Assembly: GCF_002067035.1 (NCBI RefSeq)
Contig: NZ_MVQB01000027.1
Coordinates: 62,001 to 126,000 of the forward strand
From: Methanoregula sp. PtaB.Bin085
Lineage (GTDB): Archaea; Halobacteriota; Methanomicrobia; Methanomicrobiales; Methanospirillaceae
Direction: 5' to 3'
Length of the DNA: 64,000 nt
Shown here: positions 25,208 to 32,631 of the stretch, piece by piece
Layout of the letters: every line of letters starts with the position of its first letter
How positions within the stretch are numbered: position 1 is the stretch's first letter
The notes under the pieces: generated by a model
What the model saw: only the letters and a program-made list of their open reading frames with translations
What the model was told of the DNA's origin: nothing
Databases searched by the model: none
Program-made: the position numbers and the translations under genes

Positions 25208-25236
25208 GTCGAAGATACACTTCGCAAATCTTCTCC
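25208..25236 (-). repeat. Repeat C, copy 2 (terminator-like)
   Basis: On the minus strand this equals the rps3ae terminator unit at 23 of 29 positions: GGAGAAGATTTGCG, six variable bases, ATCTTCGAC. A T-rich stretch (ATTTTCAAT on the minus strand) follows. It stands where a terminator would stand for a minus-strand gene ending at 25265. Confidence 0.65.
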
Positions 25237-25240
25237 TCCT

Positions 25241-25258
25241 CGAGGTTCTGATGAACCT
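25241..25258. other. Hairpin between repeat C and the rpl12 remnant
   Basis: GAGGTTC and GAACCTC pair perfectly around TGAT. Adds to the impression of a transcription end region for leftward transcription. Confidence 0.45.
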
Positions 25259-25264
25259 CTCGGA

Positions 25265-25324
25265 TTAGCCGGACAGGGCGCCGGGCCCTGCCATGCCGCT
25301 CTCTTCGTCTTCCTTCTTGTACTC
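25265..25324 (-). pseudogene. Duplicated 3' end of rpl12
   Basis: About 60 bases nearly identical (57 of 60) to the last 60 bases of rpl12 at 26197-26256, in the same orientation, including stop codon. It reads [17 protein letters not shown] against [17 protein letters not shown] in the intact gene. The two substitutions L to P and F to S destroy the hydrophobic stalk tip, as expected for a fragment free of selection. Homology stops abruptly near 25325. The two copies bracket the HEPN/MNT gene pair as direct repeats. Confidence 0.8.
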
Positions 25325-25454
25325 CTGCACGTTTGCCGTCAAGAGAACGCAGCAACGGGTCCGGGAGCCCGCAGGTCCCACCATGATTATATTATCCTCT
25401 ATCCATGATATGTGATAAGAGACATCCGGGCAGCATCCCGGGTGAGCGGAACAT

Positions 25455-25847
25455 ATGGCCGAACGCAGCGCTGACTGGATGAAACAGGCAAAACGCGATC
25501 TGGATATGGCGAAAAATGCCCGTGACGCCGGCTTCCATGAATGGGCGTGTTTCATTGCACAACAGGCAGCGGAGAAAGCAGTCAAGGCAGTGTACCAGGC
25601 AAAAGGCGGATCGGCAATCGGCCACGGTATTGGCTCGCTGCTTCGAGGGCTTTCCGAGAGGAAGATAGAGGTTCCCGAAGGGATTCGCAGGGCAGCAAAA
25701 AAACTTGACGGCTTCTACATCCCCTCACGATACCCGGATGGTATGGCAGAAGGAACACCGGCAGATCATTTCGATTCGGAGGATGCAGACGATGCAATCC
25801 GCAGTGCGGGAGAAGTCGTACGGTTCTGTGAAGACCTTCTGGCTTGA
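25455..25847 (+). CDS. HEPN-domain protein (COG2250), partner of MNT
   Basis: 130 residues. Family hallmarks: SADWMKQAKRDLDMAKNARD, HEWACFIAQQAAEKAVKAVY, and the late YIPSRYPDG. Such proteins pair with minimal nucleotidyltransferases; in studied HepT/MntA pairs HEPN is a toxic RNase that MNT silences by adenylylation. An RX4-6H motif is not obvious here, so activity is uncertain. The gene overlaps the nucleotidyltransferase gene and the pair lies between the two copies of the rpl12 3' end. Confidence 0.88.
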   Translation: MAERSADWMKQAKRDLDMAKNARDAGFHEWACFIAQQAAEKAVKAVYQAKGGSAIGHGIGSLLRGLSERKIEVPEGIRRAAKKLDGFYIPSRYPDGMAEGTPADHFDSEDADDAIRSAGEVVRFCEDLLA

Positions 25848-26151
25848 CCGGGATTATATAGACCGGCAGCTTGAAGGGGCTGTTGGTATCCTCAGAACTG
25901 ATCCGAACGTACAAAGGATAGTTCTTTTCGGATCATTTGCAGAGGGGCGGGCAGTCCCCGGGAGCGATGTGGATATTCTTATTGTCCTGAAGGCTGATCC
26001 ACGCAGGTTTGTTGACAGGATCCGGCATTTTCTCGATGCATTCTCGGAAATCGGTATTGCCGCTGATGTGTTTCCCTATACGACTGATGAGCTTGATAAT
26101 CCACTGGTGAAGACTGCGCTGCAGACAGGAAAGGTTCTGTTTGAGCGGTGA
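25792..26151 (+). CDS. Minimal nucleotidyltransferase (MNT), partner of HEPN
   Basis: 119 residues from ATG 25792, nine bases after GGAGG (25778-25782); ATG 25783 is in frame but touches the GGAGG. The polymerase-beta-like active site is GSFAEGRAVPGSDVDILIV (GSX10DXD). The C-terminal half (FVDRIRHFLDAFSEIGIAAD) completes the small fold. It probably modifies the HEPN partner, as MntA does. Overlaps the HEPN gene by 56 bases in another frame, so the two are one transcription unit, convergent with rpl12. Confidence 0.88.
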   Translation: MQSAVREKSYGSVKTFWLDRDYIDRQLEGAVGILRTDPNVQRIVLFGSFAEGRAVPGSDVDILIVLKADPRRFVDRIRHFLDAFSEIGIAADVFPYTTDELDNPLVKTALQTGKVLFER

Positions 26152-26196
26152 CGTTGAAAACAGTTTTTCTTACAGAATAGTAAAAGAGAGAAAAGT

Positions 26197-26511
26197 TTAG
26201 CCGAACAGGGCGCCGAGCCCTGCCATGCCGCTCTCTTCGTCTTCCTTCTTGTGCTCTTCCTTCTTCTCTTCCTTCTTGGCGGCGGGTGCTGCTGCGCCTG
26301 CTGCTGCGGGTGCTGCTGCAACGGCAACCGGGGCTGCTGCTGCTGCCTTGATGGCTTCCTCAATGTTGACGCCGTCGAGGGCTGCAATGAGTGCCTTGAT
26401 CCGTGCTTCGTCTGCTGCTACACCAGCGGCGGTCAGGACTGCCTTGACGCCGTTCTCATCGATCTTCTTGCCTGCCTTGTGCAGGAGAAGTGCTGCATAG
26501 ATATACTCCAT
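26197..26511 (-). CDS. rpl12: 50S ribosomal protein L12 (P1)
   Basis: 104 residues. N-terminal dimerisation part ([20 protein letters not shown]), Ala-rich hinge, charged stretch, and the universal C-terminal tip [10 protein letters not shown] preceded by KKEDEES. Recruits translation factors to the ribosomal stalk. Last gene of the L11-L1-P0-L12 operon. Its last 60 bases are duplicated at 25265-25324. The message may end at the T-rich stretch just left of the stop (minus strand TTTTCTCTCTTTT). Confidence 0.97.
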   Translation of the reverse strand: MEYIYAALLLHKAGKKIDENGVKAVLTAAGVAADEARIKALIAALDGVNIEEAIKAAAAAPVAVAAAPAAAGAAAPAAKKEEKKEEHKKEDEESGMAGLGALFG

Positions 26512-26538
26512 TTCAAATCACCTGTTGAATCTCAATAA

Positions 26539-27387
26539 TTATTTTACCAGGTTCCTGAGTGCCTGGCTTTCTCTCTGCGCTTTACCGATAATCGCATCGA
26601 CAACGTCCTTCTCGTAGACCGCTGCATCGATCGCAACTGCCCGTGCATCACGGACCGCCTTGGTCAGGATTGCTGCCATGGTGTCCTTTGTCGGGTATGC
26701 TGCCTCGACCGACAGTGCCTGTGCCTGCCGGGCTGCGAGCGCGATCTGCCCGAGGATGACCGTCTCGTCGACTGCGAGCACGGACGGCTCGTAGATGCTG
26801 CCGTCATGGAATGCTGCCTGCAGGGCAACACCGACGTCCATGGGCTTGACATCAAGCTTGACGAGGATTGCCGCGAGTTTCGCGTTGATGACGCCGCCCT
26901 TCTTGACGACCGTCTTGGTCTCGCGGATCTTGACCTTGCCGCCCTCGATGGCTGCCGGGATGCCGGCCTGCTGGAGCTCGCCGACGATCGGGCCGGGCTT
27001 GAAGCTCGTGGGGCCGCCGGGGATAACGATGTCCTCGGGCGCCTTCTCGCCGGGCTTTGCCGCCATCTTGGTCTTGGTCTTCTCGAGCTGCTTGAAGAGC
27101 TTGAACGGGTTGTCGTTCGTGAAGATGATCGCCGAGTGACCGGAGATGTACTTCGAGAGGTTCTTCAGATCCCCGCCGATCTCCTCGAACGCGTGCTTGA
27201 TTAATGTGTTCCTCGTCACCTTGATGACAGCTTTCCCGCGGAGGTTCCGGCGGATCTGCTGCACCTGCTGTGCGGGGATTCCGTACATGTCGACAAGCCC
27301 GACGAGCTTATACAGCTTCGCGTTCTTCTTGATGTCTTCGACCTCATCCTTCTTCCACGCGGGGAGGTGGTGGGTGTACAGTGCCAT
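26539..27387 (-). CDS. rpl10: 50S ribosomal protein L10 (P0), short C-terminus
   Basis: 282 residues. rRNA-binding part (KLYKLVGLVDMYGIPAQQVQ, IKVTRNTLIKHAFEE), then the P0 insertion (IVIPGGPTSFKPGPIVGELQ) and Ala-rich helices that bind L12 dimers. It ends AQRESQALRNLVK and lacks the acidic tail with GLGALFG that most archaeal P0 proteins share with L12, so it is about 50 residues shorter than usual. The stop is clean and the next gene follows in order, so it is not an obvious frameshift. Its ATG overlaps the last base of the L1 frame. Confidence 0.95.
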   Translation of the reverse strand: MALYTHHLPAWKKDEVEDIKKNAKLYKLVGLVDMYGIPAQQVQQIRRNLRGKAVIKVTRNTLIKHAFEEIGGDLKNLSKYISGHSAIIFTNDNPFKLFKQLEKTKTKMAAKPGEKAPEDIVIPGGPTSFKPGPIVGELQQAGIPAAIEGGKVKIRETKTVVKKGGVINAKLAAILVKLDVKPMDVGVALQAAFHDGSIYEPSVLAVDETVILGQIALAARQAQALSVEAAYPTKDTMAAILTKAVRDARAVAIDAAVYEKDVVDAIIGKAQRESQALRNLVK

Positions 27388-28031
27388 TATTCCAGCCTCA
27401 CTGCGGGACCCATCGTGGTCTTGACATAGACGGAACGAACGTTCAGCGGGCCCTGTTCCAGGACGGACTCGACCCTCTTGACGACCGTTTCGATGTTCTC
27501 AGCGACCTGCTCCGGCGTCATCGCCGTTGTACCGACCTTCATGGAGAAGACCGTCTTGTCTTTTGTACGGATCTTCACCGAGTTGCGCAGGCGCTCGACG
27601 ATCGGGCGGATGTCCTGCTGTGCCGGGATCGGCATGGGCATCCTGCCGCGGGGCCCGAGCCGGGGACCTAAGTACCGTCCGACACCGGGCATGACAGCCG
27701 TCTCCGCGAGGAAGTAACGGTACTTAGACGCTACCTTCCGTGCTTCGCGGGGCTGGCCGCCGAGCCGCTCAACTTCTTCAGGGCCGATGATCAGGTCGAC
27801 TTTGGCATCCTTTGCCTGCGTGACGATGTCTCCTTTCCCGATGACACAGATGCCGACGTTCTCGCCGGACCCGTGGGGAAGAAGAACCGTCTCGTCGATA
27901 CGATTCTTCGGCTGCGCCATATCGATGTTCTTGAGATTGATGGTAATATCAATGCTCTCGGAGAACTTGCGTTTTGGCGCTTTCTCAATCGCCGTTTTCA
28001 CAGCGTTTAAAATCTTGGCCCTATCAACCAT
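27387..28031 (-). CDS. rpl1: 50S ribosomal protein L1
   Basis: 214 residues, archaeal length. Shows SIDITINLKNIDMAQPKNRI near the start and the signature YFLAETAVMPGVGRYLGPRL followed by RGRMPMP. L1 forms the mobile stalk near the E site and in several archaea represses translation of its own operon. It follows L11 after 57 bases and touches P0 by one base. Confidence 0.97.
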   Translation of the reverse strand: MVDRAKILNAVKTAIEKAPKRKFSESIDITINLKNIDMAQPKNRIDETVLLPHGSGENVGICVIGKGDIVTQAKDAKVDLIIGPEEVERLGGQPREARKVASKYRYFLAETAVMPGVGRYLGPRLGPRGRMPMPIPAQQDIRPIVERLRNSVKIRTKDKTVFSMKVGTTAMTPEQVAENIETVVKRVESVLEQGPLNVRSVYVKTTMGPAVRLE

Positions 28032-28088
28032 CAGATTCCTCCATAGTTCTGCGACCGGACTTTTGGCCGATCTCCTATGGTTTTCGGA

Positions 28089-28568
28089 TTATTTCACTGC
28101 GAGTTTGCTGTCGTACTTGCCCTCGGCGATGAGCTTGAGAACCTCTTTAGGCTTCTTGCCATCAACCGTGACTCCCATGCTCACGCATGTGCCGATGACT
28201 TCGCGGACTGCGGTCTTCAGCTCGTAGGAGAGCATGCCTTCGAGTTTCATGTTGGCGATTCTGACAGCGGCCTCGAATGGCAGGTTTCCTGCCACCTTGG
28301 CGTTGGGCTCTCCGGATCCCTTCTCGATACCGGCCTCTTTCTTGATGAGTGCCGTGGTCGGCGGGATACCGACCGTCAGCGTGAAGTTCTTCTTCGCGTC
28401 GACTTCGATCTTCACGGGGACCTGCATGCCGTTGAAGGATGCGGTCTTCTTGTTGATCTCGTCGACTACGGCCTTCACGTTGATACCGAGGGGCCCGAGC
28501 GACGGTCCAAGGGGTGGACCAGCCGTTGCCTTTCCGCCGGGTACTAATACCTCGACCACTTCTGCCAT
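28089..28568 (-). CDS. rpl11: 50S ribosomal protein L11
   Basis: 159 residues. Recognised by [20 protein letters not shown] and the C-terminal rRNA-binding domain ([20 protein letters not shown]). Part of the GTPase-associated centre of the large subunit. First gene of the L11-L1-P0-L12 operon; in many archaea Spt5 and SecE precede it, but here they are 15 kb away with ftsZ. Confidence 0.97.
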   Translation of the reverse strand: MAEVVEVLVPGGKATAGPPLGPSLGPLGINVKAVVDEINKKTASFNGMQVPVKIEVDAKKNFTLTVGIPPTTALIKKEAGIEKGSGEPNAKVAGNLPFEAAVRIANMKLEGMLSYELKTAVREVIGTCVSMGVTVDGKKPKEVLKLIAEGKYDSKLAVK

Positions 28569-28588
28569 AGTCTTTGCACCACGCTTTT

Positions 28589-28631
28589 CCCTTTATGAAA
28601 AAGGGCTCCAAGCTTGGGTCTGTAAATATTG
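28589..28631 (-). promoter_or_regulatory. Promoter and leader hairpin of the L11 operon
   Basis: A minus-strand TATA-like CAATATTTACA lies at 28621-28631. Closer to the start, CCCTTT (28589-28594) and AAAGGG (28600-28605) form a six-pair hairpin about 21-37 bases before ATG 28568, next to the palindrome CCAAGCTTGG (28609-28618). The hairpin could take part in autoregulation; this is speculative. Confidence 0.4.
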
Positions 28632-28681
28632 ATGGGAGGGGAGATAAAGGTGATCGTTAGTGGGGGGAGAAGGAGAAGAGA

Positions 28682-29359
28682 TTAACACTTTTTTATCTTA
28701 TGGATTACCTTGAATTGAATATCATACCAAAGTAGGAATGTTGTTGTGAATCCGTTCATAAAATAATGATTATTCTCATCAGGGTTTTTTATTAACAATT
28801 CAACAAGTGATTGTTCATTTCCACTGTTACAATGAAATTGCCCGATAAATTTTTTTGAAATTGTTGGATTGACTGTACAATAATCAAATTCTGAAATGGA
28901 TTCCTCATTATAAAAGGTTAAACCGCCTTTAAATCCATGCCCGAACAAGTAAATGCAAACGGCATTGGGATTTTCGATTTCGTTTTTAACTTCAGTAGGA
29001 GTTTTACATAACGTTATTTTATACTTACATTTTTGAGATTGAATCCTATTAACAAGCAAATCAATTCCAACAAAGATACCAACACGTTTACTCCGTTTAG
29101 TTGAGTTCGCGATAATTATTGAATGGTATGGACTCGAGTATGATTCATTACTAATTTTCTGATATGGAAAATTTAGAGCAATTTTCTCAGATTTTTTTAT
29201 TGAGTTAACGACTGGAAATAAAAGGCTGAACGCAATTAAGCTTCCAAAAAAAATTAACAAAAGTGAAGTAACAAATAATCCCCAAATTATTACAGCGAGA
29301 CCCGAAATAAAAAGAAAGACCCAAAGAATAATTCTGAAGATATTGAGATAAATTTTCAT
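28682..29359 (-). CDS. Membrane protein with caspase-like His/Cys pattern
   Basis: 225 residues from ATG 29359. Two membrane segments at about 8-30 and 31-50. The soluble part reads like a caspase/CHAT core: strand KRVGIFVGIDLLV (91-103), KITLCKTPTEVKNEIEN (114-130), strand AVCIYLFGHG (133-142) with candidate catalytic His141, and KKFIGQFHCNSGNEQSL (169-184) with candidate catalytic Cys177. The gene is strongly AT-rich in a GC-rich genome, which suggests recent acquisition. The frame is open upstream to 29566, but that GC-rich extension has no start context. It lies directly upstream of the L11 operon on the same strand. A membrane-tethered protease-like effector is plausible; no partner is recognised. 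Family assignment is inference. Confidence 0.6.
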   Translation of the reverse strand: MKIYLNIFRIILWVFLFISGLAVIIWGLFVTSLLLIFFGSLIAFSLLFPVVNSIKKSEKIALNFPYQKISNESYSSPYHSIIIANSTKRSKRVGIFVGIDLLVNRIQSQKCKYKITLCKTPTEVKNEIENPNAVCIYLFGHGFKGGLTFYNEESISEFDYCTVNPTISKKFIGQFHCNSGNEQSLVELLIKNPDENNHYFMNGFTTTFLLWYDIQFKVIHKIKKC

Positions 29360-30096
29360 CAAACAATAAGATTGTTTTTTCAATACTTGATATTCCCTAT
29401 TAACAAAGGAAAAATTTTGTCTTTTAAAGGATCTACTTGAGAGGGATGACCAATCAAATAGGTCTTCGACCGAATCTTTTTCGATTGCGTCGCACCGACT
29501 TCCAAAGTGGGGGGTAGAATCCCCTCCCTGGCTCCCCCAAACCGACTGTCTCCCATCCGGCGCCATTTTCGCCTCCGTTTACCCTTCCCGGTACCCGATT
29601 TGACACTGTTTCGTGAAAAAAAGACACTATTGTTTTCGGATACGCCTGAAATGGCCTCCGATTGCCGTAAAACCAGGAAAATCGTGCCCGGAAATGTCGG
29701 GCTGCCGCACTCTTACAGCGGCCGATCCCCGCCTCGGGCCTGCTGGGCTATTGTGGGGCTGTCCCGCCTAAAATCACCCTGCGAAAAGACGCCCGTATCC
29801 GCGTTCTGTGGAGGGGCACCCATCAGCACGTATTCGCGGACGTGGCGAAGGGAAGGGCGGGTTTTTGAATTCACGTCGGAGAGATCAGATTTAAAGGGGT
29901 GTCGGACATGGGGCCGGCTGAGTTCTCCGACGGAGAGAAAACCCTGGCCATCCACGCAGGCCAGAAAACGGAATCCCTGTTGCATTCATTGCAGGATACA
30001 TGGCGGGCGGGTTGCATTCCGGAGCCAAAAGCTGGAATCTGCCGGCAGCGGTACCGATAAATACTGGTTCCCGGTGATATTTACTATAACACACAT
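29360..30096. other. Gene-free stretch with a 9-bp inverted repeat
   Basis: AT-rich up to about 29470, then abruptly GC-rich, marking the edge of the acquired segment. An inverted repeat CGTCGGAGA (29874-29882) and TCTCCGACG (29924-29932) has a 41-base loop. Open frames here lack codon bias or family features. The TATA-like GATAAATAC (30055-30063) and GATATTTACTATAAC (30076-30090) serve the next gene. Confidence 0.55.
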
Positions 30097-30492
30097 ATGC
30101 CCGAGGATTCATGGGAGAAAAACCTGTATCCGGGTCCCGGTTACACGATTGACGAAGATAGTCTGCGCCTTCACCAGATCCCCGGCGATTCTATTCGCGT
30201 GAGGGGACATACCCTCGGGGAGAATTATAACCACATCCGCGAATCGGAAATGGACACGCGGTTTGAGGAAGTGCTCCGGAGCGTGGGGCGGGTGTACTTC
30301 TCCCGGTATGGTATCGGGATCCTGGTAATTTCGGTGATTCTGTCCGCGGCAACCTCGGTCATGTCCCCCGAGGGGATCTTTTTCTGGAATGTCATCCTCT
30401 TCGTCATCGTGTGGATAAAATCCGAATTGTCTGCACGGTCACCGGTACGGGCTGAGTGGCAGGATGTCGAGGAGGAGATCGATACCCTGTAA
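30097..30492 (+). CDS. Small membrane protein, unknown function
   Basis: 131 residues. Soluble polar N-terminus (1-65, with DSLRLHQIPGDSIRVRGHTL), two hydrophobic segments at about 72-88 (GIGILVISVILSAATSVM) and 92-108 (IFFWNVILFVIVWI), and an acidic C-terminus. A TATA-like element lies 10-40 bases upstream. No family recognised. Confidence 0.55.
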   Translation: MPEDSWEKNLYPGPGYTIDEDSLRLHQIPGDSIRVRGHTLGENYNHIRESEMDTRFEEVLRSVGRVYFSRYGIGILVISVILSAATSVMSPEGIFFWNVILFVIVWIKSELSARSPVRAEWQDVEEEIDTL

Positions 30493-30847
30493 GGGTGTGC
30501 GCTCCCGGTTCCGAAAGGATTACCTGGCCGCGACGCAACCGCGGTCAATTCACCCGGCAGGATTGTTTTTTTTGTTCGGTATCCGTCCCTTCGTATGGTA
30601 ACGGTGATCGTGAACTGCTTCTTCATCGCAGAGATCCCGGCGCGATCCGGCATTCATACTTCCCGGCGCTGCTGACATCCATTCTCTCACGCCTTTGACG
30701 GAACGGAATACATATTACACTGCATGACGATTTTTTGTCAGAGGCGATATCATCACCGGAACTCACGGGCATGGGACGCCGTACCTGCATACAAACACAA
30801 GGAATGCAACACCCTGCCGCGACAGGAAGTGCGGGTCCCTTGTCCTT
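30493..30847. other. Gap before the channel gene, with promoter
   Basis: A TATA-like ATACATATTA lies at 30706-30716. The true start of the channel protein is probably inside this stretch: an ATG at 30771 is in another frame. Nothing else recognised. Confidence 0.5.
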
Positions 30848-31807
30848 TTGGTTCTTGTCATTGCCTGCTTTACCTGCCCGTCTGCTGCTGACACGTTCGG
30901 CCAGCCGGATGCCGTTTCCGATACCGGCGTATTTACAGTGCCTGCCGGTTCGTCTCCCGCATCCAATACCTCAGAGGGTCCGCAGATCGTCCGCATCGGG
31001 ACCTATGTGGTGGATTTCTCCAATTACAATCCCCGGGAAGGAACGTACCAGACAAATTTCTACGTCACGCTGGACTCCGACCGGCCGGTGAATACCACGG
31101 ACTTCGAGATGATGAACGGGCATGCGGACACGGTCGGGCTCCTTACCGATACCCCGACACGGAAATACTTCCGGGTCTTTGCCTCTCTTGATACCGATCC
31201 CGACTTCCACCGCTTCCCGTTCGACCGGCACACGCTCCAGATCGTTGTCGAGCCGCGGGTAAAGAACATGGAGGAGATGATCCTCGTCATCGACAGGAAT
31301 TCCACCGGACTCGACCCGCTTGCCAGTCTCCCCGGCTGGAAATTCGGTGCAAAACGTGCGTATGTCATGAACCACACCTACGAAGGGGAGGAGATAGCCT
31401 ACTCCCGCGTTGTCTATTCGTACGACATAACGCGGGACTCGCTCTCGACATTTTTAAAGTTCTTCCTCCCGGTGATGCTGATCGTCATCGTCTCCCTCTC
31501 GTCACTCCTGATGAAAGTGACGTCACGGCTCGGCCTCAACGCCTCGATGTTCCTCGCGGCCGTGCTCATCCACTGGCGGATCGCCGACGCCATGCCGATG
31601 GTCGAGTACGCGACCTTCCTTGACTATTTTATGATCGTGACGTATGCTACGCTCGTAATGGTGCTGATATCGGGTATCCTGATCAACCGGTTCAATGAGG
31701 TGAAGGATAGTGCGATGGTCGATATGGTAAGCCGCTGGTCGATCCGGATCATTCCGTCGGTTTCGGTTATTTTGTATTCCGTCCTCTTCCTGACCCTGCT
31801 GGCCTGA
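30848..31807 (+). CDS. Pentameric ligand-gated ion channel homologue
   Basis: 319 residues from TTG 30848. Remnant of a signal peptide (VLVIACFTCPSAADT), a beta-rich extracellular domain (about 45-195) with the Cys-loop-equivalent HRFPFDRHTLQIVVE (Pro124, Asp126; no Cys pair), then four membrane segments: 204-223, 229-247, 256-280 and 300-318. This is the prokaryotic Cys-loop receptor plan. The frame is open upstream to 30728 and encodes a better signal peptide (RKCGSLVLLVLVI), but has no ATG or GTG; ATG 30771 is out of frame, so a frameshift or sequence error near 30775-30840 is possible. The gating ligand is unknown. Confidence 0.75.
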   Translation: MVLVIACFTCPSAADTFGQPDAVSDTGVFTVPAGSSPASNTSEGPQIVRIGTYVVDFSNYNPREGTYQTNFYVTLDSDRPVNTTDFEMMNGHADTVGLLTDTPTRKYFRVFASLDTDPDFHRFPFDRHTLQIVVEPRVKNMEEMILVIDRNSTGLDPLASLPGWKFGAKRAYVMNHTYEGEEIAYSRVVYSYDITRDSLSTFLKFFLPVMLIVIVSLSSLLMKVTSRLGLNASMFLAAVLIHWRIADAMPMVEYATFLDYFMIVTYATLVMVLISGILINRFNEVKDSAMVDMVSRWSIRIIPSVSVILYSVLFLTLLA

Positions 31808-31896
31808 TGCCGGGTTCGGGAAGTCTCTTTTTTTTGGAACCCACGATATCGGATCACGGTGCAAATTCCCTGTCATACGTATCGGTGCGATAATCC

Positions 31897-32391
31897 ATGG
31901 CAGCAGAAGAACCACGACGCATGACAACGGTCTCCATCCTGACACGGAGGCTGAAAGAAGGCAGGACGTATGACGATTTCCGCAGGGCATGGTTCCACAC
32001 AACGGGATTCGGAGTACAGGGAAAGGAACCGGGCGGCAGCAGTGCCCGGCTGCTCACCTTCATCAACATCTTTGACCCGCGGGAAGTGATCGTCCTCGGG
32101 TTTGCAACGGCAACCCTGGAGCAGATGAAAAATGCTCTCGACATCGACGTGAAAATACGGGGCGAGAATCCGCTCGACGACGTTATCGAGCCTTCTGTCG
32201 GCAGATCCTTTGCACTCCAGATCGCGGAGGACGATTTCTCGGAGGCCGGTGATATCCCCTACACTCCGGCGACTATCGGCGGGAGGAAAACCGACATGGC
32301 GGAGTTTGAACGTGATCTCGGGGCGGTTGCGGGGCTCTATTCCGCTGCAGCAAAGAAGCGGGACGCCTTGAATGCGGGAAAAAGAACATAA
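31897..32391 (+). CDS. Hypothetical protein, possible alpha-beta barrel fold
   Basis: 164 residues (ATG 31921 is an alternative, giving MTTVSILTRRLKEGRTYDDF). The opening TVSILTRRLKEGRTYDDFRRAW and FINIFDPREVIVLGFATATL resemble dimeric alpha-beta barrel (EthD-like) proteins in strand-helix order. The C-terminal third is polar. No membrane segment or Cys pair. Stands alone between the channel gene and a sensor kinase. Confidence 0.55.
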   Translation: MAAEEPRRMTTVSILTRRLKEGRTYDDFRRAWFHTTGFGVQGKEPGGSSARLLTFINIFDPREVIVLGFATATLEQMKNALDIDVKIRGENPLDDVIEPSVGRSFALQIAEDDFSEAGDIPYTPATIGGRKTDMAEFERDLGAVAGLYSAAAKKRDALNAGKRT

Positions 32392-32631
32392 AACATTACG
32401 GATATTTCCTGCACCACCTTTTCATGTTTTATAAAAAAATCAGGCGTCAAATCGGGCTGGAAAAGCCGAATGCTCATCGGTTGATGACCTGATGAACATC
32501 TCCTGCCACCCCTTCCTCTATGGCAGGCATCCCAAAAGAATAAAAAGGCCGGCACGCTATCAAACAGCATTCAGAAACCGGAATACTGCCAGATTTCCGG
32601 ATCTGCCAGGAACGGATTGCCAGGTTCGAAC

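Larger units (their letters stand above)
25116..25454. other. Gap holding repeat C, a hairpin and an rpl12 remnant
   Basis: From left to right: T/A-rich sequence, repeat C (25208-25236), a hairpin (25241-25258), the duplicated 3' end of rpl12 (25265-25324), then unmatched sequence up to the HEPN start at 25455. The order suggests this was once the natural downstream flank of rpl12. A stretch ending GGTCCCACCA near 25373-25382 looks faintly like a tRNA 3' end but lacks a T-loop consensus. Confidence 0.6.

Noticed and set aside
25330-25385. Possible tRNA 3' fragment ending GGTCCCACCA
   Set aside because: Lacks the T-loop consensus, and no matching 5' acceptor strand was found upstream.
29507-30202. 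231-codon plus frame in the gap after the caspase-like gene
   Set aside because: Crosses the inverted repeat, overlaps the 30097 gene, has Arg/Cys-rich random composition.
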